Of a stretch of DNA of 54,647 nt, positions 16,887 through 24,274 are shown piece after piece (within the stretch, counting starts at the first letter, position 1; each line of letters starts with the position of its first letter). Both the position numbers and the translations under genes were made by a program. This stretch comes from Acidobacteriota bacterium. GTDB taxonomy: Bacteria; Acidobacteriota; Vicinamibacteria; Marinacidobacterales; SMYC01. Location: NCBI GenBank assembly GCA_004356105.1, contig SMYC01000136.1, forward strand, positions 1-54,647, read 5' to 3'. The notes under the pieces were generated by a model, which ran no database searches, was not told the DNA's origin, and saw only the letters and a list, made by a program, of their open reading frames with translations.

Positions 16887-17999
16887 GTCGAGGCGCTCAG
16901 AGGCGTCGATGAAGCCGGCCGCTACGAGCGGCGCCACGAGCGACGCATAGCCGAAGACGACCGTGAAGGCGGCGTTCGCACGTGAGAGCTCCGAGACCGG
17001 CGTGCGCTCGCCGAGTAGCGCCAGGCTAACGGGAAAGATACCGCCCGCGGCGCAGCCGATGAGGGTGAAGCTCGCAAGAGCGAGCGTTGTCTGCTCCGGC
17101 AGCCACGTTGCTGAAACGTAGCCCGCTGCGACCGCCGCCAAGAATCCCAATAAGGAGAACCCGTAGATTAGCCGCAGGTTCCCGAAGCGATCCGCGAGCC
17201 ATCCGGCGGCGGGCTGTATCACGACGCTCCCAAGAGCCATGAAGCCTACGAATCGCAGGGTCTCGGCGCGCGTCAAGCCGAGACGCTGCCCTTCGACGGG
17301 GTAGGTCCCGGACATCGCCACGTCGAGTACGGCGTAGACGACGGCACCGTAGAAAACGATCGCGAGTCCTCGCCAAGGAACGGCCGCCGGAACCGTATTT
17401 TCATGCCGCGCGCGCGCTTCGACGTTCATGTTCCGCAATCCCCAATGTGCGAGCGGCGCGATGGCGGCAGCGGCGGCCGTGAAGAGCCAAAACACCGGAA
17501 GGCCCAAGGTGTCGTATAGAGGATTGCTTACGAAGACCCCGCCCATGAAGCCGAGACCGAAGCCGGCGGTATAGGCGGCCATCACTCGGGCTCTACGGCT
17601 TTCCGGTGTACCTCTCAAGAGCGCGTATTCGGCCGCGACGAAAGTGAGCGCGTCCGCAGCGCCGAGAAAAAGTCTCACCCCGAAGAGCATGCGCTCGTCC
17701 CACAAAAGCGCCAGGTGAAGCGCACCCAAGCCGATTCCGGAGAGCAAGATCCCGATAACGTTGATGGGCCTCGGTCCGTGACGTTCCACGAGCCGGCCGG
17801 CCAGCGGGCTGAACAAGGCGAGCCCGAGCGAAAGCATGGCCACGACGCCGCCGGTAAAGTACTCGCTGAAACCACGATCTTCGAGAAGCGCCGAGACGAG
17901 CGGCGAGGAGCCGCCAATGCTGACGCCGACAAAGAACAGCGACAAAATGAGGGCCGCGGTCTCGAGCGCTGTGAGCTGACTAGTAGCGCTTGCGGACAA
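16722..17999 (-). CDS. MFS transporter, 12 helices (425 aa)
   Basis: The protein shows 12 hydrophobic segments, the loop 2-3 signature GRLVERHGPRP and the corresponding loop 8-9 copy GWLADRFGNLR, typical of major facilitator superfamily antiporters. It starts with TTG at 17999, overlapping the methyltransferase 3' end by 20 bases, so the two genes are translationally coupled. The C-terminal 55 codons overlap the hydrolase gene on the other strand. The substrate is unknown; co-transcription with a methyltransferase facing a pterin-like gene set suggests export of a small product. Confidence 0.88.
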   Translation of the reverse strand: MSASATSQLTALETAALILSLFFVGVSIGGSSPLVSALLEDRGFSEYFTGGVVAMLSLGLALFSPLAGRLVERHGPRPINVIGILLSGIGLGALHLALLWDERMLFGVRLFLGAADALTFVAAEYALLRGTPESRRARVMAAYTAGFGLGFMGGVFVSNPLYDTLGLPVFWLFTAAAAAIAPLAHWGLRNMNVEARARHENTVPAAVPWRGLAIVFYGAVVYAVLDVAMSGTYPVEGQRLGLTRAETLRFVGFMALGSVVIQPAAGWLADRFGNLRLIYGFSLLGFLAAVAAGYVSATWLPEQTTLALASFTLIGCAAGGIFPVSLALLGERTPVSELSRANAAFTVVFGYASLVAPLVAAGFIDASERLDLLGWAVPALAGLSFAIALPCAWLDTHWHSSKTYLVEENHTAIAVEPKENGNERL

Positions 18000-18777
18000 G
18001 ATAGTCGACCTGATGCGCGATATAGAGGAGGCGGGCTTTTTCGAGCTCGCCCCGTCGCGCGGACGCCCACTCCTTCGCTACCGGGCTACCGACGGCGCCT
18101 TCGATCATCTCCAGGATATGGCCAAGGAAAAAGGCCTCCTCCGCGGGATAGCCGCCCTCGGTCGGGTGGACGATCCAATCGGAGCTTCCGATTTCCAAGA
18201 CATCGACCGGGTGGGTTGCGAGCGCGTGGAAAAGCCGTCTTCCTGTCTTGCTGCCGCCGTTGCCGCCACTACCTATTGTCTCGTGATATTGCTCGAGAAC
18301 CTCGTCGTCCGAGGGGTGCGAAGGCTCGAAAATGGTCTCGCCGTCGAACGTAATCGGGAAGTAGAGCAGGCCTCCTGGGCGGGCGAGGCGGATGAGCGCC
18401 TGGAGGCTCGGGCCGAGATCGACGATGTCGAGAAAGGCGTGCGCGAGAACGATGTCGAACCGGCCGTGCTCGGAGGGATCCGACGAGAAGTCTTCGAGAG
18501 TGGACACGATGAATCGGCCTTGGACGCGATCTCGCAGGCGGCGCTCGGCAATTTCGAGAAACGAGGCGCTTTCGTCGACGGCCGTGTAGTCGCGCGGCGC
18601 GGGAAGGCCGAGCTCCAAATAACGCTCGAGACCGATCCCAATCCCGGCCCCTATATCCACGAAGCTGGGCGCGCCCTGCGCTTCAAGCTCTTCAGAGAGC
18701 CGCGACAAGATCCGGCAATTGAGCGCGCGGTCGTCGACCGTTCGCTTCGCCTCCAGGTAGCGCTGGGATATCGACAC
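17980..18777 (-). CDS. Class I SAM-dependent methyltransferase (265 aa)
   Basis: Motif I is FVDIGAGIGIG (about residues 39-49), the acidic motif II DYTAVDES follows, then FDIVLAHAFLDIVD and LARPGGLLYFPITFDG, giving a complete Rossmann-type SAM domain. The start is GTG at 18777, since TAAGAT lies 7 bases upstream with no ribosome-binding site, pointing to a leaderless message. It is divergent from the RibD-C gene across a shared 8-bp inverted repeat. The substrate is unknown; a methyl acceptor made by the divergent operon is a reasonable hypothesis. Confidence 0.87.
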   Translation of the reverse strand: MSISQRYLEAKRTVDDRALNCRILSRLSEELEAQGAPSFVDIGAGIGIGLERYLELGLPAPRDYTAVDESASFLEIAERRLRDRVQGRFIVSTLEDFSSDPSEHGRFDIVLAHAFLDIVDLGPSLQALIRLARPGGLLYFPITFDGETIFEPSHPSDDEVLEQYHETIGSGGNGGSKTGRRLFHALATHPVDVLEIGSSDWIVHPTEGGYPAEEAFFLGHILEMIEGAVGSPVAKEWASARRGELEKARLLYIAHQVDYLVRKRY

Positions 18778-18784
18778 GACCGGT

Positions 18785-18823
18785 ATCTTAGCGTCTCATA
18801 CGGTAGGATAGACAGGCTAAGAT
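18785..18823. promoter_or_regulatory. Divergent promoter pair with an 8-bp inverted repeat
   Basis: ATCTTAGC (18785-18792) and GCTAAGAT (18816-18823) are perfect inverted copies, each providing TAAGAT as a -10 pointing outward, one to the methyltransferase and one to the RibD-C gene. The symmetry would also suit a single regulator controlling both directions. Confidence 0.5.
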
Positions 18824-18898
18824 GCTGGAAAAGGAGCCCATGTCCTGAGCCCGATCCTGACGGACCTCTACGCGCGACTCTCGAACGCCAAGGAGACG

Positions 18899-19558
18899 TT
18901 GTCCGCAAGGAAGCGCCCCTATGTCACCTTGGCCTATGCTCAGAGCCTCGATGGCAGTATTGCGGGCGACACAGGCCGTCCGCTGGGCTTGAGCGGTCCG
19001 AGCTCACTGCAGCTCACCCATGAGCTCCGGGCCGCCCACGACGCGATTCTGGTCGGGATTGGCACGGTGCTCTCCGACGATCCTCAGCTCAACGTTCGCC
19101 TCGTTACCGGACGCGACCCTCAGCCCATCGTCGTCGATTCGCGCTTGCGGCTCCCCGATAGGTGCCATTTGCTCTCGAATGGCCGCGGCGCCTGGGTCGC
19201 GACAACAGATGACGCGAGCGACGAGGCCGTTTCGCGCATCACTGCCAAGGGCGCCGATGTGCTCCGACTGCCGGCGCTAGAGAATGGCTGGGTCGACCTC
19301 GAGAGTACGATGGCGGTGCTCGCCGAGCGAGGCACGTCGCACCTACTCGTGGAAGGCGGGGCCCGCATCCTGACGAGCTTCTTGAAGGCCCGTCTTGCGG
19401 ACTACGTTGTCCTCACGATGGCGCCTCGCTTCGTTGGGGGCGTGCCTGCGCTCGTCCAGCACGAGCTCTCACCGTTTCCCGAGCTGACTTCGTGGAAAAG
19501 TGAGCGTCTCGGGGAAGATCTTGTCCTAGCTGGTGAGTTGAGCTGGTCCGACGCATGA
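18899..19558 (+). CDS. RibD C-terminal-type reductase (219 aa or slightly longer)
   Basis: RPYVTLAYAQSLDGSIAG, LTHELRAAHDAILVGIGTVLSDDPQLNVR, PIVVDSRLRLP and HLLVEGGARILTSFL are hallmarks of the RibD_C (dihydrofolate-reductase-fold) domain that reduces the ribosyl group of aminopyrimidine intermediates with NADPH. No deaminase domain is attached. The start is unclear. TTG at 18899 is the first legal codon, but in-frame, protein-like sequence runs back to a CTG at 18845, which has AAGGAG 8 bases upstream. The ATG at 18840 is in another frame and stops after two codons. Either a non-standard start or a 1-base error is likely. It overlaps the next gene by ATGA. Confidence 0.85.
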   Translation: MSARKRPYVTLAYAQSLDGSIAGDTGRPLGLSGPSSLQLTHELRAAHDAILVGIGTVLSDDPQLNVRLVTGRDPQPIVVDSRLRLPDRCHLLSNGRGAWVATTDDASDEAVSRITAKGADVLRLPALENGWVDLESTMAVLAERGTSHLLVEGGARILTSFLKARLADYVVLTMAPRFVGGVPALVQHELSPFPELTSWKSERLGEDLVLAGELSWSDA

Positions 19559-20544
19559 AGCGTCGCACCTTAGCCTTCACGGCGCCGCGCCGCATCGAAA
19601 TTCTGGAAGATGACGTCCCTACTCCCGCAGGGAAAACGCTCCTCGTCCGCACGGCTTTCTCGGCGATTAGCGCTGGCACCGAGCTTCTTCTTTATCGCGG
19701 CGACATCCCAGAAGGTCTCGTCCTCGACGAGACCTTGCCGGCGCTTCGAGCACCGTTCCGCTACCCCGCGAGCTATGGTTATGCGGCGGTCGGCGAAGTG
19801 GTCGGGATCGGGGACGGCGCGGATGCCTCGTGGATGGGAAAGACCGTCTTCAGCTTTCACCCCCACACCAGCCACTTTCTCGCGGCCGAGGAGGCGCTCT
19901 ACGAGGTTCCCGAGGGCGTTACCGCAGAGACCGCGACCCACTGGCCGATGATCGAGACCGCTGTCAATCTCGTCCTCGACGCGCAACCGCTCGTGGGTGA
20001 GCGCGTGCTCGTGGTCGGCCAGGGCGTGGTGGGACTGGCGGCGACGAAGCTGTTGGCCCGCTTTCCTCTCGAGCTCTTGTGGTCCGTCGACCCCGTGGCG
20101 TCTCGTCGGCAGGCTTCGCTACGTGCAGGCGCCGATCGCTCTCTGGATCCGGACGAGCTTCGAGCCGGGAGTGACTTCGACTTGAGCTTCGAGCTTTCGG
20201 GAACGGCGGCCGGGCTGAACGTTGCCATCGCCGCGACGGGCTTCGAAGGGCGCGTCGTCATCGGCTCGTGGTATGGCGCGAAGCGCATCGACGTGGACTT
20301 GGGAACGTACTTCCACCGCGGACGTCTTCGTCTCGTGAGCAGCCAAGTGAGCCACATCGGCTCGCCGCTTTTGTCGCGATGGTCGAAAAAACGACGGATG
20401 GACGTGGCGGCTGAAGCTCTTTCGGAAGCAAGTGAACTTGCGCTCATCACGCACCGTTTCCCGCTCGAGCGCGCCTCCGAAGCCTACGCGCTTATCGACG
20501 AGCGCCCTGAAGATTGCCTCCAGGTTTTGCTGGCCTATACTTGA
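19555..20544 (+). CDS. Zinc-binding-dehydrogenase-like MDR oxidoreductase (329 aa)
   Basis: This is a medium-chain dehydrogenase/reductase fold. The N-terminal GroES-like part runs to about 140 (AISAGTELLLYRG, YPASYGYAAVGEVVGIG). The Rossmann motif VLVVGQGVVGLAATKLL lies at about 148-164. The structural-zinc cysteine cluster and the classic GHE catalytic motif are absent, so it may be zinc-free or keep only a partial site (HPHTSH region). It is translationally coupled to the RibD-C gene and 7 bases ahead of the PTPS-fold gene. Oxidation or reduction of a pterin- or sugar-linked intermediate is inferred from context only. Confidence 0.85.
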   Translation: MKRRTLAFTAPRRIEILEDDVPTPAGKTLLVRTAFSAISAGTELLLYRGDIPEGLVLDETLPALRAPFRYPASYGYAAVGEVVGIGDGADASWMGKTVFSFHPHTSHFLAAEEALYEVPEGVTAETATHWPMIETAVNLVLDAQPLVGERVLVVGQGVVGLAATKLLARFPLELLWSVDPVASRRQASLRAGADRSLDPDELRAGSDFDLSFELSGTAAGLNVAIAATGFEGRVVIGSWYGAKRIDVDLGTYFHRGRLRLVSSQVSHIGSPLLSRWSKKRRMDVAAEALSEASELALITHRFPLERASEAYALIDERPEDCLQVLLAYT

Positions 20545-20551
20545 GGCCGCT

Positions 20552-20944
20552 ATGGCGAAATACGCGCTCGGGGTGAACACCGATTTCACGGCGAAGCACT
20601 ACCTTGCTGGAGGCGATTTCGGCCCTGAAGGCGAGCCTCACGCCCACGACTACCGTGTGGAGGTCGTCCTCGAGGGTGACCGCCTCGACGAGCACGGCTT
20701 TCTCGTCGATATCGTTCGCGTCAAAGCAGAGCTCGGCGAGCTCGTGGACCGCTATCGCGATAATATGTTGAACGATCTCCCCGAATTCGCGGGTACTTCT
20801 ACGGGCTGTGAAATATTCTCCCGCGTCGTCGCGGAAGCGCTTCGTGAGCGGCTCGGATTGGCCGGGATATCCCGGCTGCGCGTGAAGATCTGGGAGAGTG
20901 CCGAAGCCTGGGCCGAAACGAGGCTCGATATATCACCTGAGTAA
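20552..20944 (+). CDS. PTPS/QueD-fold protein lacking the usual catalytic cysteine (130 aa)
   Basis: The T-fold family is shown by FTAKHYLAG, PHAHDYRVEVVLEG, GFLVDIVRVKAEL, LNDLPEFAGTSTGCEIFSRVV and VKIWESAEAWAE. Zinc ligands are His in AKH and the HAH pair. The cysteine that normally lies four residues before HGH is replaced: here the motif reads EGEPHAH, with a Glu in that position. PTPS-III proteins also substitute Glu for Cys and act on dihydroneopterin-type substrates, so it is probably not a canonical QueD. It is the last gene of the RibD-C/MDR set; a 14-bp tandem duplication covers its stop codon and the htpG start. Confidence 0.87.
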   Translation: MAKYALGVNTDFTAKHYLAGGDFGPEGEPHAHDYRVEVVLEGDRLDEHGFLVDIVRVKAELGELVDRYRDNMLNDLPEFAGTSTGCEIFSRVVAEALRERLGLAGISRLRVKIWESAEAWAETRLDISPE

Positions 20945-20966
20945 CGATGGCGGAGTAACGATGGCG
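20939..20966 (+). repeat. 14-bp tandem duplication at the PTPS-htpG junction
   Basis: GAGTAACGATGGCG occurs twice head to tail. Each unit contains the upstream stop codon and an ATG. The first ATG (20947) would encode only Met-Ala-Glu before TAA, creating a 3-codon minigene in front of htpG. Confidence 0.9.
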
Positions 20967-22856
20967 AAAGAGACCCACCAATTTCAAACCGAAGTAAAGC
21001 AGCTCCTCGACCTGATGATCCACTCTCTGTACTCGCACAAGGATGTGTTCTTGCGGGAGCTCATCTCGAACGCGTCGGACGCGCTCGACCGCCTGCGGTT
21101 CGAAGCTTTGACGAAGCCCGAGCTTCTCACGGAAGGCTCTCTGCTCCAGATCCGGCTCGAATTGGACGCCGAGGCCAAAACACTCACCATCCACGACAAC
21201 GGGATCGGGATGAGCCGCAAGGAGTTGATTGACAATATCGGGACGATTGCCAAATCGGGCTCGGCCGAGCTCGTGAAGAAGATGAAAAAGACGACGTCCG
21301 GCGATGCGGAGATTGGCGAGCTGATAGGACAGTTCGGTGTCGGCTTCTACTCCTCGTTCATGGTGTCCGAGAAAGTCGTTCTCGTCACTCGTCGCGCCGG
21401 CAAGAAAAGCGCCATCCGCTGGGAGTCCGGGGGGAAAGGCGACTACACGATCGATCGCGCGGAGCGGGATTCGATCGGCACGACCATCACGCTCCATCTG
21501 CTGCCCGCCGACGAAGAGCAGGCGGTCGAGGACTTTGCCGACGAGCACGTGGTCACGACCATCGTGCACCGCTATTCCGATTTCATCGCCTATCCGATCG
21601 TGCTCAAGACCAAAGACGAGGACAAGACGCTCAACTCGATGAAGCCCATCTGGGAGCGGCCGGCTTCCGAGGTCACGGATGACGAATACGCCGAGTTCTA
21701 CAAACATATCTCGCATGATTGGCGCGCGCCGCTCGAGCGCATTCTTCAACGGGCGGAAGGCACCATCGAGTACCGGGCGCTCTTGTTCATCCCCAGCGAG
21801 GCTCCGACGGACCTCTATTACGTTGGCGCCGAGGCCGGTCTTCGGCTCTACGTGAAGCGCGTATCGATTATGGAGCGCTGCGAGGAGCTCCTGCCCCGCT
21901 ATCTCCGTTTTGTGCGGGGCGTGGTGGATTCGTCCGATCTTCCGCTCAACGTCTCGCGGGAGATGCTGCAGCACGACCGGCAGATCCGGCAAATCCGCAA
22001 AGGCCTGTTGAAGAAAATCCTCGACGCGCTCAAGAAGATGAAATCGGACGACGAGGAAAAATACTTGAAGTTCTGGGCGCCCTTTGGCCGGTCGCTCAAA
22101 GAAGGCGTCTCCGAGGACTCCGAGAATCGAGACAAGGTGACCGAGCTTCTAATGTTTTCTTCCTCCGCGGATTCCGGGAAGCTCACTTCCCTCGCAGACT
22201 ATGTATCGCGGATGAAGGAAGGGCAGGACAAGATCTATTACTTGACGGGCGACAGTCAGGATGTCGTCGAGAGCTCACCTCATCTCGAAGCCTTTCGTGA
22301 GAAAGGTGTGGAAGTGCTTTATCTCACGGACGCTGTCGACGAGCTCTTGGTCGATGTGCTGACCGAGTATGACGGCAAGAAATTGCAATCCGCGGGGAAG
22401 GGCGCGCTCGATCTCGGCACCGAAGAAGAGAAAAAAGAGCAGAAAAACGAGCTCGACGAGAAAGGCAAAGCTTTCGAGACGCTTCTCGCGCGTACCCAGG
22501 AAGCCCTCTCGGAGCGCGTCAAAGAGGTGCGACTCTCGACCCGATTGACCACGTCGCCCGCCTGTCTCGTCAGTGGCGAAGGGGATGTGAGCCCGCGCGT
22601 CGAGAAATGGCTTCGGCAGCAGCAAGGAGATATGCCGATACAACAGCGCATCCTCGAGCTCAACCCGAGCCACGAGATCGTAACGAGGCTCAAAGCGAAG
22701 CTCGACGTGCAAGAGAGCTCGGAGACGGTTCTGGAATATGCGGAGCTTCTCTACGGGTATGCGCTTCTAGCTGAAGGCTCCGACATCGCGGACCCGGCGG
22801 ATTTCGCGCGTCGTTTTGCTGCGCTCATGGAGCGCGGGCTCAATGCGCCAGATTGA
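20961..22856 (+). CDS. htpG: Chaperone HtpG (bacterial Hsp90, 631 aa)
   Basis: The N-terminal GHKL ATPase starts MAKETHQFQTEVKQLLDLMI and contains ELISNASDALDRLR (catalytic Glu/Asn), IHDNGIGMSRKELI (ADP-binding Asp) and GQFGVGFYSSFMV (lid). The middle domain includes the conserved RGVVDSSDLPLNVSREMLQ, and the C-terminal dimerisation region has LNPSHEIV. Length is normal. The start at 20961 is set by family alignment. The gene follows the PTPS gene by 16 bases with a duplicated junction, and it overlaps the convergent SDR gene by 17 bases. Confidence 0.98.
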   Translation: MAKETHQFQTEVKQLLDLMIHSLYSHKDVFLRELISNASDALDRLRFEALTKPELLTEGSLLQIRLELDAEAKTLTIHDNGIGMSRKELIDNIGTIAKSGSAELVKKMKKTTSGDAEIGELIGQFGVGFYSSFMVSEKVVLVTRRAGKKSAIRWESGGKGDYTIDRAERDSIGTTITLHLLPADEEQAVEDFADEHVVTTIVHRYSDFIAYPIVLKTKDEDKTLNSMKPIWERPASEVTDDEYAEFYKHISHDWRAPLERILQRAEGTIEYRALLFIPSEAPTDLYYVGAEAGLRLYVKRVSIMERCEELLPRYLRFVRGVVDSSDLPLNVSREMLQHDRQIRQIRKGLLKKILDALKKMKSDDEEKYLKFWAPFGRSLKEGVSEDSENRDKVTELLMFSSSADSGKLTSLADYVSRMKEGQDKIYYLTGDSQDVVESSPHLEAFREKGVEVLYLTDAVDELLVDVLTEYDGKKLQSAGKGALDLGTEEEKKEQKNELDEKGKAFETLLARTQEALSERVKEVRLSTRLTTSPACLVSGEGDVSPRVEKWLRQQQGDMPIQQRILELNPSHEIVTRLKAKLDVQESSETVLEYAELLYGYALLAEGSDIADPADFARRFAALMERGLNAPD

Positions 22857-23616
22857 GATGGCGGACGACGCGGCGCACCGCCGCGCGCGGCGACAAGCGC
22901 ACCGATAGCGCCATTAGGCGATTCAACAGACCCGGGATCGCGACTGCTTGGCCGCGCTCCATGGCGCGATAGCCGAGCTCGGCCACCGGCCGCGCATCCT
23001 GAAGACCGTAGCGGGCGAGTCGCGAGCTGCCCATCTTCGCCCGTGTTTGAAACTCCGTCCGGGTCGGACCGGGGCAAAGAGCGGTCACGGTGACGCCGGT
23101 GCCGCGAAGCTCTTCCGTTATCGCCTCCGAGAAAGAGAGCACGTAGGCTTTGGTCGCGTAATAGACCGCCATGAAAGGGCCGGGCTGGAGGGCGGCCGTC
23201 GAGGCGACGTTCAGGATCTGGCCGCGGCCTCGCGCGATCATTGGCGGAAGAAATCGATGGGTCAGTTCGGTGAGCGCCTCGATGTTCAAGCGGAGCATCG
23301 AAAGCTGCATGTCGAGATCGGTCTCGTGAAAGGCCCCGAGATTTCCGAAGCCAGCATTGTTGACGAGGGTTCCGATCTCGAGCCCGCGCCCCTCGAGCTC
23401 GCTTCTTGTTCTCTCCGCGGCGTCTCCAGTTGCAAGATCCCGCACAACGATCTCGACGCGAACGCCGTGGTCATCCTGAAGCGTCTTTCCCAGTGTCTCG
23501 AGCTTGTCCTGACCTCGCGCGAGAAGCACGAGGTCGCGCCCGTTCTCGGCCGAGATGTGAGCGAGCGCCTTTCCGATGCCTGTCGACGCTCCGGTGATGA
23601 GCGTGAACCTATCCAT
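22840..23616 (-). CDS. Classical short-chain dehydrogenase/reductase (258 aa)
   Basis: Cofactor motif TGASTGIGKAL is at residues 8-18, with NNAGFG near 90, catalytic Ser in ILNVASTAALQPG, Tyr-Lys in VYYATKAYVLSFSEA and a CPGPTRTEF loop. The arginine after the second strand (LLARGQDKL) suggests NADP(H) preference. It belongs to the DltE/YqjQ-like group of general oxidoreductases; the substrate is unknown. The ATG is 9 bases after a TATAGT with no ribosome-binding site. Confidence 0.92.
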   Translation of the reverse strand: MDRFTLITGASTGIGKALAHISAENGRDLVLLARGQDKLETLGKTLQDDHGVRVEIVVRDLATGDAAERTRSELEGRGLEIGTLVNNAGFGNLGAFHETDLDMQLSMLRLNIEALTELTHRFLPPMIARGRGQILNVASTAALQPGPFMAVYYATKAYVLSFSEAITEELRGTGVTVTALCPGPTRTEFQTRAKMGSSRLARYGLQDARPVAELGYRAMERGQAVAIPGLLNRLMALSVRLSPRAAVRRVVRHLNLAH

Positions 23617-23625
23617 GGCCCGCCC

Positions 23626-23631
23626 ACTATA
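23626..23631 (-). promoter_or_regulatory. Candidate -10 (TATAGT) of the SDR gene
   Basis: TATAGT-GGGCGGGCC-ATG on the minus strand closely matches the sequence in front of the epimerase gene at 353-367. A TGACAA-type -35 is possible at 23651-23656 but with a long 19-base spacer. Confidence 0.45.
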
Positions 23632-23719
23632 CTCTGTCGAGCTCGCCCGGTTGTCAGCGCCCGTCCCCTCCCCGTAAACTTGTTTATGTTTGCGAGCTCA
23701 CGGGCGGTCTAGTTTTCCA

Positions 23720-24220
23720 ATGGCGATCCATTGTCCAAATTGCGACACCTTGATCCTGGAAGAGGAGCTTCCGCGGATTGGAGGCTCCACGAAGGTTCTC
23801 TGCCCTAGCTGTCTCGAGCCGCTCGCTCTACCCGAGATGACGCTTCCCCTTGGTTTTGCCAAGACAACGCTCGCCCCGCCGAAGGCCGGGTTTCTGGTCG
23901 GCCGAAAATATTCGCTCGTGGTAGTGAGTGGCCCCGACGCGGGAAAGGTTCTCGATATCACAAAGGCAGAGAGCACGATTGGCCGCGAGGGCTGTGACCT
24001 CGAGCTCGAGGACCCTGAGATCTCACGCCGTCACGCGCTCGTCTCCATCGAGGGTCTCCGTGCGCGTCTTCAGGATTTACACAGCACCAACGGCACATTC
24101 GTCGCCGAAAAGCCGATCGAAGAGGCGATGCTCGAGAGTGGCGACCAGTTCCGCGTGGGAAGTCACGAGGTCGCGCTCGTCGTCACTGAGAATGACGACG
24201 ACAGCGACGACGATGCCTAG
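23720..24220 (+). CDS. FHA-domain protein with N-terminal zinc ribbon (166 aa)
   Basis: The ATG at 23720 starts a CPNCD...CPSCLEPL zinc ribbon (residues 4-35). The FHA domain at about 70-155 has the phosphothreonine-binding signature STIGREGCDLELEDPEISRR and HALVSI, then LHSTNGTFV. The tail is acidic (NDDDSDDDA). It would read out Ser/Thr phosphorylation, although no kinase gene is in view. Ppk1 starts 55 bases downstream but has its own promoter-like TATAAT. Confidence 0.88.
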   Translation: MAIHCPNCDTLILEEELPRIGGSTKVLCPSCLEPLALPEMTLPLGFAKTTLAPPKAGFLVGRKYSLVVVSGPDAGKVLDITKAESTIGREGCDLELEDPEISRRHALVSIEGLRARLQDLHSTNGTFVAEKPIEEAMLESGDQFRVGSHEVALVVTENDDDSDDDA

Positions 24221-24233
24221 TCCGCTTTCTCGC

Positions 24234-24239
24234 TATAAT
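24234..24239 (+). promoter_or_regulatory. Candidate -10 (TATAAT) for ppk1
   Basis: GCTATAAT lies 35 bases before the ppk1 ATG. The -35 region overlaps the FHA 3' end and is not recognisable. Confidence 0.4.
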
Positions 24240-24274
24240 ACACCCCCCGCTAGACTGCTTTCTTGGGGCGGACG

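Noticed and set aside
20898..20960. Upstream in-frame start for HtpG at 20898
   Set aside because: It lies inside the PTPS gene; HtpG family alignment begins at MAKETHQF (20961).
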